Source of the DNA: Deltaproteobacteria bacterium
GTDB lineage: Bacteria > Desulfobacterota_D > UBA1144 > Nemesobacterales > Nemesobacteraceae
Length of the DNA: 44,819 bases
Reading direction: 5' to 3'
Assembly (NCBI GenBank): GCA_029262295.1
Contig: JAJCZR010000049.1
Coordinates: 1-44,819 of the forward strand
Shown here piece after piece: positions 9,954 to 18,059 of the stretch. Positions within the stretch are counted from its first letter, which is position 1, and every line of letters starts with the position of its first letter. The notes below the pieces were generated by a model. That model saw only the letters and a program-made list of their open reading frames with translations, was not told the DNA's origin and ran no database searches. The position numbers and the translations under genes are program-made.

Positions 9954-11045
9954 TTAATTACCAATTAATTCAGAAATATCTTTTAATCCATTTGTTTGAA
10001 TAAATTTTAATACACCTTTATTAATTTTCCCGGCAACACTAAGTCCTTCACCTCTTAAGCCAGTTACAATCTGAAGGGCTTTAGCGCCAGCTCTTAATTT
10101 CTCAATTGCAGACTCTGTATCATTAACCCCGCCTACCCCCATTATTTCTAGCTTTTTTCCAGCTTGTTTATATATATGAGATATTATTTTAGTGGACAGC
10201 TTTTTATACTCGTAATCATTTCCACTAAGCCCACCTGGTTTTTTTAACCAATGCTCACCATACTTAGCCCGTATCTCAGAATTATTTGTTGAGTTAGTCG
10301 CAATGATTCCTGCAATACTTTTATCCAAGACTAAATCGATCACATCATCAATCTGATCGAATGTGAGCTCAGGGGCAATTTTTACAAATATTGGCTTTTT
10401 AGTCTCATTTTCAGATACCACTCCCAGTACTGCACTTACTATTTCCTCAAGTTTCTTTCTGTTTTGAAGCTTTCGGAGCCCGGGAGTATTTGGGGAACTT
10501 ACATTTATTGCAAAATAAGATGCTAAATCATAAAGCTTTTCAGCTACTACTGCATGGGAACGGGGTGCATCTTTTCCTTTAATGTTCTTATTAATTCCAA
10601 GGCTTATACCAATGGGAATATTTGAGTTTTTATATTTACTAAGATTCTCTGAGACTTTTTGCATTCCCGGGCTGTTAAATCCAAGCCAGTTAAGACAAAC
10701 TTCTGAATTAATCATGTGTTGGCGTGGCTTTGGGTTTCCATATTGTGGTTTTTCAAGTACTGAACCTACCTCAACTCCAGCAAAACCTATTCTGTGTAAA
10801 GCCTCTACTGCCCTTCCTGTTTTATCCCAACCTGCGCCTACAATCAAAGGATTTTCAAATTCAATTCCAGCAAGATTAACATGCAATTTTTCATCTTTTA
10901 CACGACTTCCACAATTCGCAAATATCTCGAGGGCCTTTAGTGTGGCCGAAGAATGCTCAGAATAATGAAGAAGTTCCTTTACATTTTTATGCCATTTTTC
11001 AGAATCAAGATGATCCAGGATTGGACGCATTAAAGTTTTATACAT
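9954..11045 (-). CDS. pyrD: Dihydroorotate dehydrogenase (quinone), class 2
   Basis: FENPLIVGAGWDKTGRAVEALHRIGFAGVEVGSV, NVSSPNTPGLRKLQ, KIAPEL. Confidence 0.93.
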   Translation of the reverse strand: MYKTLMRPILDHLDSEKWHKNVKELLHYSEHSSATLKALEIFANCGSRVKDEKLHVNLAGIEFENPLIVGAGWDKTGRAVEALHRIGFAGVEVGSVLEKPQYGNPKPRQHMINSEVCLNWLGFNSPGMQKVSENLSKYKNSNIPIGISLGINKNIKGKDAPRSHAVVAEKLYDLASYFAINVSSPNTPGLRKLQNRKKLEEIVSAVLGVVSENETKKPIFVKIAPELTFDQIDDVIDLVLDKSIAGIIATNSTNNSEIRAKYGEHWLKKPGGLSGNDYEYKKLSTKIISHIYKQAGKKLEIMGVGGVNDTESAIEKLRAGAKALQIVTGLRGEGLSVAGKINKGVLKFIQTNGLKDISELIGN

Positions 11046-11317
11046 TTGGTAACTTAGTTTAACTGAGATAGTTAAAGAGTTTTAACCTGAAAGCCAATTA
11101 TTTTGATTTAACAGTAATATCTATTCGTTCTCAAGTTAAATCGAATATTTCCATACTTTAGTATTGCAATACCTCTAAATTAAATCATTTTTTTGGTTTT
11201 AGACTTACCTCTTGAAAGTATTTCAAACAGAATTATTGTCCTTTCAAGCGATTTCCAAACAAAACACATTCAAATAAATTCTTTGTTATCAACTATTTAC
11301 AAAGACATTTTACAAAA

Positions 11318-11338
11318 ACAATACTTATTTAGTATTGT
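11318..11338. promoter_or_regulatory. Inverted repeat ACAATACT-tattt-AGTATTGT, possible operator or hairpin upstream of 11370
   Basis: Perfect 8-bp arms; half-site also present in the palindrome GTATTGCAATAC at 11161-11172. Confidence 0.35.
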
Positions 11339-11369
11339 AAATTGACTTCATAGAACAATTAAACTACTA

Positions 11370-11870
11370 TTGATAAGCAGATATAACAGGGGAAAATCAA
11401 TTAATAGACTTACAATAATATCATTAATCCTGTTTGCGGCTTTAATATCAGGATCAAATTCAAATGCCAGAAACCTTAATGTTAAACCTGGCAAATGGTT
11501 ATTTACAGTTTTGATTAGCAACAATCAGACAAAAAAACCCAAAATTGAAAAAGTGTCAAGGTGCTTTAATAAATCTCAGATGAACCCCATTGAGGATTTT
11601 GAATTTAATCATGACAAATCAAAATGTGATGTATATGGAGTTGAATCCAATACCGGAAAATCTTTAGAATGGAGATGGTTTTGTGGAAAAAGGAAACTTA
11701 ATCCTAAAACAAACGGGAAAGGCATTTATGTTTCTACTGGCTCAAAGATTAATGGAATTCTTAAAACAGCTCACTACAAAAAAGGAAGCCTTGTAAAAAC
11801 GGAAGTAAATATTGAAGGTAAATATGTTGGCAAGTGCACTTCTGAAAAAAAACTTTTGATTAATTATTAA
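11370..11870 (+). CDS. DUF3617-like secreted protein
   Basis: Signal-anchor N-terminus, LNVKPGKWLFTV..., paired Cys; start codon uncertain. Confidence 0.55.
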   Translation: MISRYNRGKSINRLTIISLILFAALISGSNSNARNLNVKPGKWLFTVLISNNQTKKPKIEKVSRCFNKSQMNPIEDFEFNHDKSKCDVYGVESNTGKSLEWRWFCGKRKLNPKTNGKGIYVSTGSKINGILKTAHYKKGSLVKTEVNIEGKYVGKCTSEKKLLINY

Positions 11871-11876
11871 GAAATA

Positions 11877-12977
11877 CTACACATTAAACCTAAAAAGCAT
11901 CACATCACCATCTTTAACTAGATAATCTTTACCTTCTGATCTCATCTTACCTGCATCTTTGGCTGCATTTTCAGAACCAGTAGCAACATAATCATCATAG
12001 GCAATTGTCTCAGCTCTTATAAAACCTTTTTCAAAATCAGTGTGAATCACTCCTGCGGCCCCAGGAGCTTTTGTTTCTTTTGTAATAGTCCATGCCCTTG
12101 CCTCTTTTGGCCCAGCGGTAAAGTATGTGATAAGACCAAGGTTTGCATAAGCTGCCCTAACAAGCTTATCAAGCCCAGAGCTTTCAATTCCAAGCTCTTC
12201 CAGAAAAAGGGCTTTTTCTTCCTTATCCAGTTCAGCAATCTCAGACTCAATTTTTGCACAAACTAAAATAAGGTCATCTCCAAACTTATCTGCATACTCT
12301 TTAACCTTTTTTACTTCTTCATTCCCGGACGCATCATTCACTTCACTTTCTTCAACATTACAGATATACAAAACAGGTTTAGATGTTATAAGAAAAAACT
12401 CTTTTAAATACTTCTCATATTCATCTTTAAAATCATAATTTCTGGCACTATTTCCTTCTTCTATAAATTTTAAAAGTGACTCGCATAGCTCAAACTCCCG
12501 CTTTATTTCTTTGTCTCCACTTTTTACCTGAGAAGAAAGGCGCTTCTCTCTTTTCTCAAGGGTTTCGATGTCTTTTAAAATAAGTTCATCCTCAATTATG
12601 TGAATATCCCTTATTGCATCAATTGATCCTTCGAGGTGCATAATATTGTCGTCATCAAAACATCTGACAACATGAAGAATAAGATCAACTTCTCTTATGT
12701 TGGATAAAAAGGCATTTCCCCTTCCCTTTCCTTCAGCCGCACCTTTTACAAGGCCTGCAATATCAACAATCTCAATAAAAGCGGGTACAACTTTTTCAGG
12801 GCTTACAAGCTCAGAAAGTTTATCAAGCCTTTGATCTGGTACTGCAACCATTCCAATATTAGGATCTATAGTACAAAACGGAAAATTCTCGGCTTCTGCA
12901 CCGGCGCTTGTTAAAGCATTAAAAAGAGTGGACTTCCCTACATTTGGAAGCCCAACTATTCCACATTTAAAACCCAT
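11877..12977 (-). CDS. ychF: Redox-regulated ATPase/GTPase YchF (Obg family)
   Basis: GIVGLPNVGKSTLFNALT, NFPFCTIDPNIG, IVDIAGLVKGA, TGPKEARAWTI, GFIRAETI. Confidence 0.97.
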   Translation of the reverse strand: MGFKCGIVGLPNVGKSTLFNALTSAGAEAENFPFCTIDPNIGMVAVPDQRLDKLSELVSPEKVVPAFIEIVDIAGLVKGAAEGKGRGNAFLSNIREVDLILHVVRCFDDDNIMHLEGSIDAIRDIHIIEDELILKDIETLEKREKRLSSQVKSGDKEIKREFELCESLLKFIEEGNSARNYDFKDEYEKYLKEFFLITSKPVLYICNVEESEVNDASGNEEVKKVKEYADKFGDDLILVCAKIESEIAELDKEEKALFLEELGIESSGLDKLVRAAYANLGLITYFTAGPKEARAWTITKETKAPGAAGVIHTDFEKGFIRAETIAYDDYVATGSENAAKDAGKMRSEGKDYLVKDGDVMLFRFNV

Positions 12978-13056
12978 ATTTTATTCCTTAAAATTTTTTG
13001 GAAAACCCTACTCGATAGTTAATAAGTGTCAAAAAGCTGCAATAAGTCTACGCTCT

Positions 13057-14415
13057 CTAAACCTTATGATATTTAAGTTTAACATCCTGAAGATTCTCAA
13101 GTGCAGTTTCACATAAGCAGTTGATTTTTTCTCTTTCTGTATCAACCATTTGAGATGGTTTCGATTGTGCTTTTACCAGGCCTACAAAATTCATTGTTGC
13201 AGCTATATCTTCATCATTATGAAGGAAATATGAGATGGTATTTACCGATTCAATAAGTTTTAACACCACAACAAAATCAGATCTCCCATAATGAAGTATT
13301 TGATTAAATGCTTTATCGAACAGCTCTGAGTATTTTTTAGGATTGGCAATTATCCTTAGCTTATTTTCATCGTCATATCTGAGCTCTGAAGGTGCCTTGC
13401 TTTTGGCAAGCTCGCAAAGTGAGACAGTTAAACTTTCTATACAACCAAGAGCAGTAAAAGGATCATTTATTCCGGGGGAAAGTGCCCTGAGTGCAATTTC
13501 CACAATCTGGTTAATTGGAAACTCCACATCCTGTTCACTTGTTCTTTGTGTACCAGACACAATATCACGGTTTATTTTACTATCAATGGATTTGTTATAA
13601 TTTTCTTCTGGATAGACATAAGCAATTGGTGTGCCCTCAATTAAATATTCGCCCGGGCGGCATAAAAGTTTAATAATTATATTGTTACTGCTTGCAAAAC
13701 TAATAAGTCCATTATCATCCAAAAACCTTATATAACCACTTTGTGAAGAAGGTATTTCCACACTTCTTTCTTTAAAGTCTTTAGGGGGTTGTTCCAAAGC
13801 TATCCAGAGCTTTTTTGCATCAGAGCCACTGCTTCCAAGCTCTTTGGGAAAACGTTTAGAAATTGATGACAATAGCTCTGAATTTATATTTGAAATAATG
13901 TTGGAGACCTGTATTGAATTGCTGATGTGATGTATGAAGTATATAAGGACAAATATATTTATAATCGCCAGAATAAAACCGACCATTATTGATATATGAG
14001 GAATAAAAAGATTCTCCTCACCACCACGGAGTGTTCTTAATAACGAAAGGCAATAAACAAATGTTGATATGAATGCCCCAAGTACAAACTGATTACCTTT
14101 ATCCCTTACAAAGTTGGTTAATATCCTTGGACCGAACTGAGTTGATGCAAGTGTAAGTGCAACAATAGTTATTGAAAACACCACACCAGCCACAGTAATC
14201 ATGGAGCCTGCAATTGTGGATAGAAGTGACCTTGCACCCTCTGGCTTGTTAAGATAAATCCAGTGAAGGACTTTTGGTACATCTTCTTTACTTATAAATC
14301 CATCCACCCATATAAAAAAATAGGATAAAAGAAATGAAGCTACAAGCATTACTGAGGGAATAAACCAGTAACTTGAGGAAATATTTAACCAGATATTTAG
14401 GAGCCTTGTTTTCAT
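13057..14415 (-). CDS. DUF2254 membrane protein
   Basis: TM-rich N-terminus, SALTLASTQFGPRIL-like segment (ALTLASTQFGPRILTNFVRDKGNQFVLG), RALSPGINDPFTA. Confidence 0.85.
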   Translation of the reverse strand: MKTRLLNIWLNISSSYWFIPSVMLVASFLLSYFFIWVDGFISKEDVPKVLHWIYLNKPEGARSLLSTIAGSMITVAGVVFSITIVALTLASTQFGPRILTNFVRDKGNQFVLGAFISTFVYCLSLLRTLRGGEENLFIPHISIMVGFILAIINIFVLIYFIHHISNSIQVSNIISNINSELLSSISKRFPKELGSSGSDAKKLWIALEQPPKDFKERSVEIPSSQSGYIRFLDDNGLISFASSNNIIIKLLCRPGEYLIEGTPIAYVYPEENYNKSIDSKINRDIVSGTQRTSEQDVEFPINQIVEIALRALSPGINDPFTALGCIESLTVSLCELAKSKAPSELRYDDENKLRIIANPKKYSELFDKAFNQILHYGRSDFVVVLKLIESVNTISYFLHNDEDIAATMNFVGLVKAQSKPSQMVDTEREKINCLCETALENLQDVKLKYHKV

Positions 14416-14463
14416 TATGATTTTGAAACAAAAAGATTATAAATTATTGGGAAAATAAAAAAA

Positions 14464-14514
14464 GAAGGTAAGCAGGGGGATATAATGGAGTAATGTATAT
14501 AAAAGCTTACCTTC
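14464..14514 (-). terminator. Long-loop stem-loop terminator or attenuator between 14530 and the DUF2254 gene
   Basis: Perfect 10-bp arms GAAGGTAAGC/GCTTACCTTC, 31-nt loop, followed on the minus strand by TTTTTTTATTTT. Confidence 0.65.
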
Positions 14515-14529
14515 CCTAAGTAATTAAAA

Positions 14530-14715
14530 TTATTGATCTAAGTCGTCTTCTACTTCATCAGCAGCATCTTCCATTCCATCACCTGCTTCTTCGAGCGATT
14601 CATCAATCTGCTCACCCACAGTTTCAGGCTCATCATTTGTATCCGGACAGGCGCTAAAACCAATAAGTGAAAATCCAAGCAAAAGAACAAATAAGATCTT
14701 ATATATATCTCTCAA
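14530..14715 (-). CDS. Small acidic lipoprotein
   Basis: Signal peptide, lipobox-like FSAC, acidic amphipathic tail ESLEEAGDGMEDAADEVEDDLDQ. Confidence 0.65.
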   Translation of the reverse strand: MRDIYKILFVLLLGFSLIGFSACPDTNDEPETVGEQIDESLEEAGDGMEDAADEVEDDLDQ

Positions 14716-14761
14716 AATATTCCTCCTTTAAGAATATTGGGAGCTTAAATTATTAAAATCA

Positions 14762-15109
14762 TTAATAATCTGGTTTATCATTTACAATTAGATCATTTCT
14801 CACTGAAACAACACCACTAACAGTTTTTGCGATCTCTTCTGCTCTTTGCTTCTCAAATTCAGAGTCAACCAAGCCACTTAACTGCACAATTCCACTATAA
14901 ACATTTATATCGATGCTAAGGGCACTTGTAGAAGTATCGGCCAGAAGTTTTGTTTCAACTTTAGTAGCAATTACAGAATCATCGAATGTTTCACCAATAG
15001 TTTTTTGACCACAACTTACTAATCCAACCGCAACAAAACAAAATAAAACAAATAAAAACTTTGTACTTTTATTACTCAATTTAAGCCTCCCTTTATTCAC
15101 CCGATACAT
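14762..15109 (-). CDS. BON-domain lipoprotein
   Basis: LVSCGQ lipobox; VIATKVETKLLADTSTSALSIDINVYSGIVQLSGLVDSEFEKQRAEEIAKTVSGVVSVRNDLIV. Confidence 0.88.
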   Translation of the reverse strand: MYRVNKGRLKLSNKSTKFLFVLFCFVAVGLVSCGQKTIGETFDDSVIATKVETKLLADTSTSALSIDINVYSGIVQLSGLVDSEFEKQRAEEIAKTVSGVVSVRNDLIVNDKPDY

Positions 15110-15457
15110 TCATACCGGAATTTTATTCGATTTTTTTGAATTACTAATAAACTCAATTCTGTGTGACTCATTACAAAAGAAAAAATGTTTTAAATGATTT
15201 TCATCAAAATATTCGTGATCCACTGCCACTTCTTCGGAAACTTTTTCTCCACAAATTGCGCATATTATTGAGCTTGAATCAACTCCGTGTTTTCTGAAAT
15301 AAAACCACGGCTTTTCAAACTTTTCAGGAGACATCAAAAAATCTACTTTGCACTGCTTGCTACAAAGGTGATATTCCTCTTTTCCACTGTGCAATTTCAC
15401 AAGATTTTCAATATTTTTTCCACACACTGCACATCTCGCTTTCGTATATGTATTCAA
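15110..15457 (-). CDS. Duplicated TRASH/YHS-like Cys-rich metal-binding protein
   Basis: Two CxxC...C modules (CAVCGK...LCSKQCKVDF and CAICGE...FCNESHRIEF); TTG start with AGAAGGT upstream. Confidence 0.6.
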   Translation of the reverse strand: MNTYTKARCAVCGKNIENLVKLHSGKEEYHLCSKQCKVDFLMSPEKFEKPWFYFRKHGVDSSSIICAICGEKVSEEVAVDHEYFDENHLKHFFFCNESHRIEFISNSKKSNKIPV

Positions 15458-15500
15458 TTTGACCTTCTAGTGTAAACTTAATTGTCATAGCATTAACTAT

Positions 15501-15516
15501 TACAAATATCGTGCCA
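15501..15516 (-). promoter_or_regulatory. Near-consensus sigma54 promoter for the 15457 operon
   Basis: Minus-strand TGGCACGATATTTGTA; perfect -24, TTTGT instead of TTTGC at -12; ~33-nt leader. Confidence 0.45.
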
Positions 15517-15707
15517 TCTCCTTGAAAATACAAATTATCAATCATTTGAGGCATTTAGCTAGATTTCATTAATGATATATTGTTGCAAGGTTTATATTCA
15601 AACAGTAAAGAATGGTGAATATTTTGCTACGGAAAAAGCTAAATCAAATTAGAGGAGAGTATGAACTAAAGTAAAACTTTTTTGACACATCTAATCTGTT
15701 TAAAAAT

Positions 15708-16199
15708 TCAGGGTTTAATTTTGGTAAGACCATTAATCACCTTTTTAAGCTTTCTAATTAAATCTTTTTCTTCAACAAGGGTTTTGTTTAAAAGTTCATT
15801 GATCTTGGTTGAGTTAAAAATCTTTGAATAGTTGGAAAGTGTTTCATAAGCTCCAATCTGATAATGATTAATCCTTTGAAGAGAAGCGAGAAGACTAACA
15901 TCATAAACAACTTCATCAGATTTCTTCATTTTTTCCATTATCTCAGTGCATTCATCAATAAGCCCTGTGATTCCGAGACTCTTTTTACCACCCAGCTTTG
16001 TGCCAAGAATATCAAAAGACTTTTTTACCCGATCAACATGTTTTTTATTCTCTTTAATATTTTCTTCAACAAATTGCCCAACTTTATCAGAATCAGTATT
16101 CTTCAAAATTTTTGGCAAAATTTTTGAAATCTGTATTTCAGTGTTATAAAGATATCTTAGATCAGTCTCAAAGAGGTTTTTTAAATCTTTTTCTTTCAT
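15708..16199 (-). CDS. YciE/YciF-like DUF892 ferritin-like protein
   Basis: LKNLFETDLRYLYNTEIQISKILPKI ... HYQIGAYETLSNYSKI ... TLVEEKDLIRKLKKV. Confidence 0.85.
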   Translation of the reverse strand: MKEKDLKNLFETDLRYLYNTEIQISKILPKILKNTDSDKVGQFVEENIKENKKHVDRVKKSFDILGTKLGGKKSLGITGLIDECTEIMEKMKKSDEVVYDVSLLASLQRINHYQIGAYETLSNYSKIFNSTKINELLNKTLVEEKDLIRKLKKVINGLTKIKP

Positions 16200-16350
16200 C
16201 GACTATCTCCTCAAATATATATTTGATTATATTAAAAAAATTCATTTTAAACTCTTATAATTAGAATATTAGTTTGCAGTGAAACCCAGGTTTTAGAACA
16301 AATAAAAAGGAGCCCGTATTCTCTCAAGATCCTTTTATAAGTTTCAGAAG

Positions 16351-16512
16351 CTAGACTTTTCGCCTGCCAAAAATAAGTGAAATAACAAATATTATTAAGA
16401 AGACAACAAACAATATCTTTGCAATTCCTGCTGATGCTCCTGCAATTCCTGTGAAACCTAAAACACCTGCAACTATTGCAATTATTAAAAATGATAACGC
16501 CCAGCTAAGCAT
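16351..16512 (-). CDS. DUF1328 (YtjA-like) small membrane protein, 53 aa
   Basis: Translation [61 protein letters not shown]; absent from ORF track because <60 aa. Confidence 0.93.
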   Translation of the reverse strand: MLSWALSFLIIAIVAGVLGFTGIAGASAGIAKILFVVFLIIFVISLIFGRRKV

Positions 16513-16552
16513 AATGTAATACCTCCTATTACTTTACTTAACATTGGTTAAA

Positions 16553-16568
16553 TGCAAGTTGAATGCCA
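16553..16568 (-). promoter_or_regulatory. sigma54 -24/-12 promoter for the DUF1328 gene
   Basis: Minus-strand TGGCATTCAACTTGCA; predicted leader ~30 nt to ATG at 16512. Confidence 0.8.
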
Positions 16569-16642
16569 GACATGACAGGAAGAAAAAAGCTAACAAATTC
16601 AGTAGATTAGAGTGCCTTAAATAAAAATGAAGTATAAAAAAT

Positions 16643-16656
16643 GTTGAATATTCAAC
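16643..16656. promoter_or_regulatory. Perfect palindrome GTTGAATATTCAAC, candidate enhancer (UAS) between divergent sigma54 promoters
   Basis: 75 bp from the minus-strand -24 and 87 bp from the plus-strand -24; identical copy at 21299. Confidence 0.65.
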
Positions 16657-16742
16657 TAACATTACTGTTGTTTTATTAACAGGACTCATGGAAAAAAGCC
16701 GTTAAATAGTTTAAATTATTGATAATTTTATAACTAGACTCA

Positions 16743-16758
16743 TGGCATCAATATTGCC
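16743..16758 (+). promoter_or_regulatory. Candidate sigma54 promoter for the histidine kinase/regulator genes
   Basis: TGGCATCAATATTGCC; caveat: predicted +1 only ~4 nt before the ATG at 16773. Confidence 0.5.
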
Positions 16759-16772
16759 AAAATATAAGTAAG

Positions 16773-18050
16773 ATGAATAACAACGGTAAAGAAACCCCAT
16801 CTCCTAAGCTCACTCTCGACAGACAAATTACAATTGGTTTTATAATAATGCTTTTGCTTATTGTGCTTGTAAGTGCATTTTGTATTTTTACTATAAGCAA
16901 ATTAAAAAAAACACAGTCAAAAATTAATGGAGAGTCTGTTTCCCTTTTTGAAATAATAGAAAAGAGCGCCGAGGATACTGTCTTTGATAACGAAATGCTT
17001 CTAAATGCAATTGAAGTTGCTGATAGAGAAATTGGCCTTGCTTATCTGAATGTTGTAATTGTAGCGCTTATCTCCATCTTTTTTGGTGGTCTTTTAACCA
17101 TTATTTTTCCTAAAAAAGTAACAAAGCCGGTCTTTAATCTTATTGAAGCAACAAAAGAAGCAAAGGAAGGCGAATATTCCTACAGGGTCCCGGATATTAA
17201 AGGAACAAATGAAATATCAATACTTATTACCTCATTTAATGAAATGCTTGGTGAAATTGAAGAAAAAAATGAACTGAGAGATCGCCTTGCTGATGAAACC
17301 AGAAAATTCAACGACAAGCTGCAACAAAAGATTAGTGAAGTTGAAAAAGAGCTAAGGGAATCAAATAGAGAGCTTTCAAAAAATGAGAGGCTTGCAGAAA
17401 TTGGGGTGATAGTATTTAAAATAGCCCATGAGATCAAAAACCCCCTTTCAGGGATTAGTATTGCACTTCAAAACCTTGAAAGCGAGCTAAATGATGAGGA
17501 AAGTAAAACAACTATAAAAGAAACAATAGCTGAAATCCAAAGGCTCGACGGTATTGTAAAAGAGCTTTTTCATATTGCACTTCCAAATGAGCTTGACCTC
17601 ATGGAAACAAATCCGGCTGAGATATTAGATAAAGCCCTAAACCTTGTTCAATATAAGAAAGAAGCCTACAAGGAAAATGTTCTTATTGAGAGATGGTATA
17701 GTACAAAGAATGATGATTTAAAAGTGAACCTCGATCGTGATCAGATATTGCAGGTATTAATAAACCTTATTTTTAATGCAATAGATGCCATAGATAGTGA
17801 AGATGGCAAAATAATTATTGATGTTAAAGATGACTCAGATGATTTTAAAATACTAATTTCTGATAATGGAAAAGGAATACAGGACAAAGATTCAATATTC
17901 CAGCCTTTTTACACAACCAAAAAAGACGGATCAGGCCTAGGTCTTCCCATTTCCAAAAGCATCATTGAAAAGCATGGCGGTGAATTGATAGTGGAAGATT
18001 CCCAGCTAGGAAGTGGCACAACATTTATAATCAAGATACCAAAACATTAA
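16773..18050 (+). CDS. Membrane sensor histidine kinase (two TM, HAMP, HisKA, HATPase)
   Basis: FKIAHEIKNPLSGISIALQNLE H-box; NLIFNAIDAI N-box; DNGKGI; GSGLGLPISKSIIEKHGG. Confidence 0.95.
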   Translation: MNNNGKETPSPKLTLDRQITIGFIIMLLLIVLVSAFCIFTISKLKKTQSKINGESVSLFEIIEKSAEDTVFDNEMLLNAIEVADREIGLAYLNVVIVALISIFFGGLLTIIFPKKVTKPVFNLIEATKEAKEGEYSYRVPDIKGTNEISILITSFNEMLGEIEEKNELRDRLADETRKFNDKLQQKISEVEKELRESNRELSKNERLAEIGVIVFKIAHEIKNPLSGISIALQNLESELNDEESKTTIKETIAEIQRLDGIVKELFHIALPNELDLMETNPAEILDKALNLVQYKKEAYKENVLIERWYSTKNDDLKVNLDRDQILQVLINLIFNAIDAIDSEDGKIIIDVKDDSDDFKILISDNGKGIQDKDSIFQPFYTTKKDGSGLGLPISKSIIEKHGGELIVEDSQLGSGTTFIIKIPKH

Positions 18051-18059
18051 AATAAAACT

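Noticed and set aside
16261-16300. Possible sigma54 site upstream of DUF892 (minus strand CCTGGGTTTCACTGCAAAC)
   Set aside because: GG to GC spacing is wrong by 2-3 nt; DUF892 may instead be read from the DUF1328 promoter
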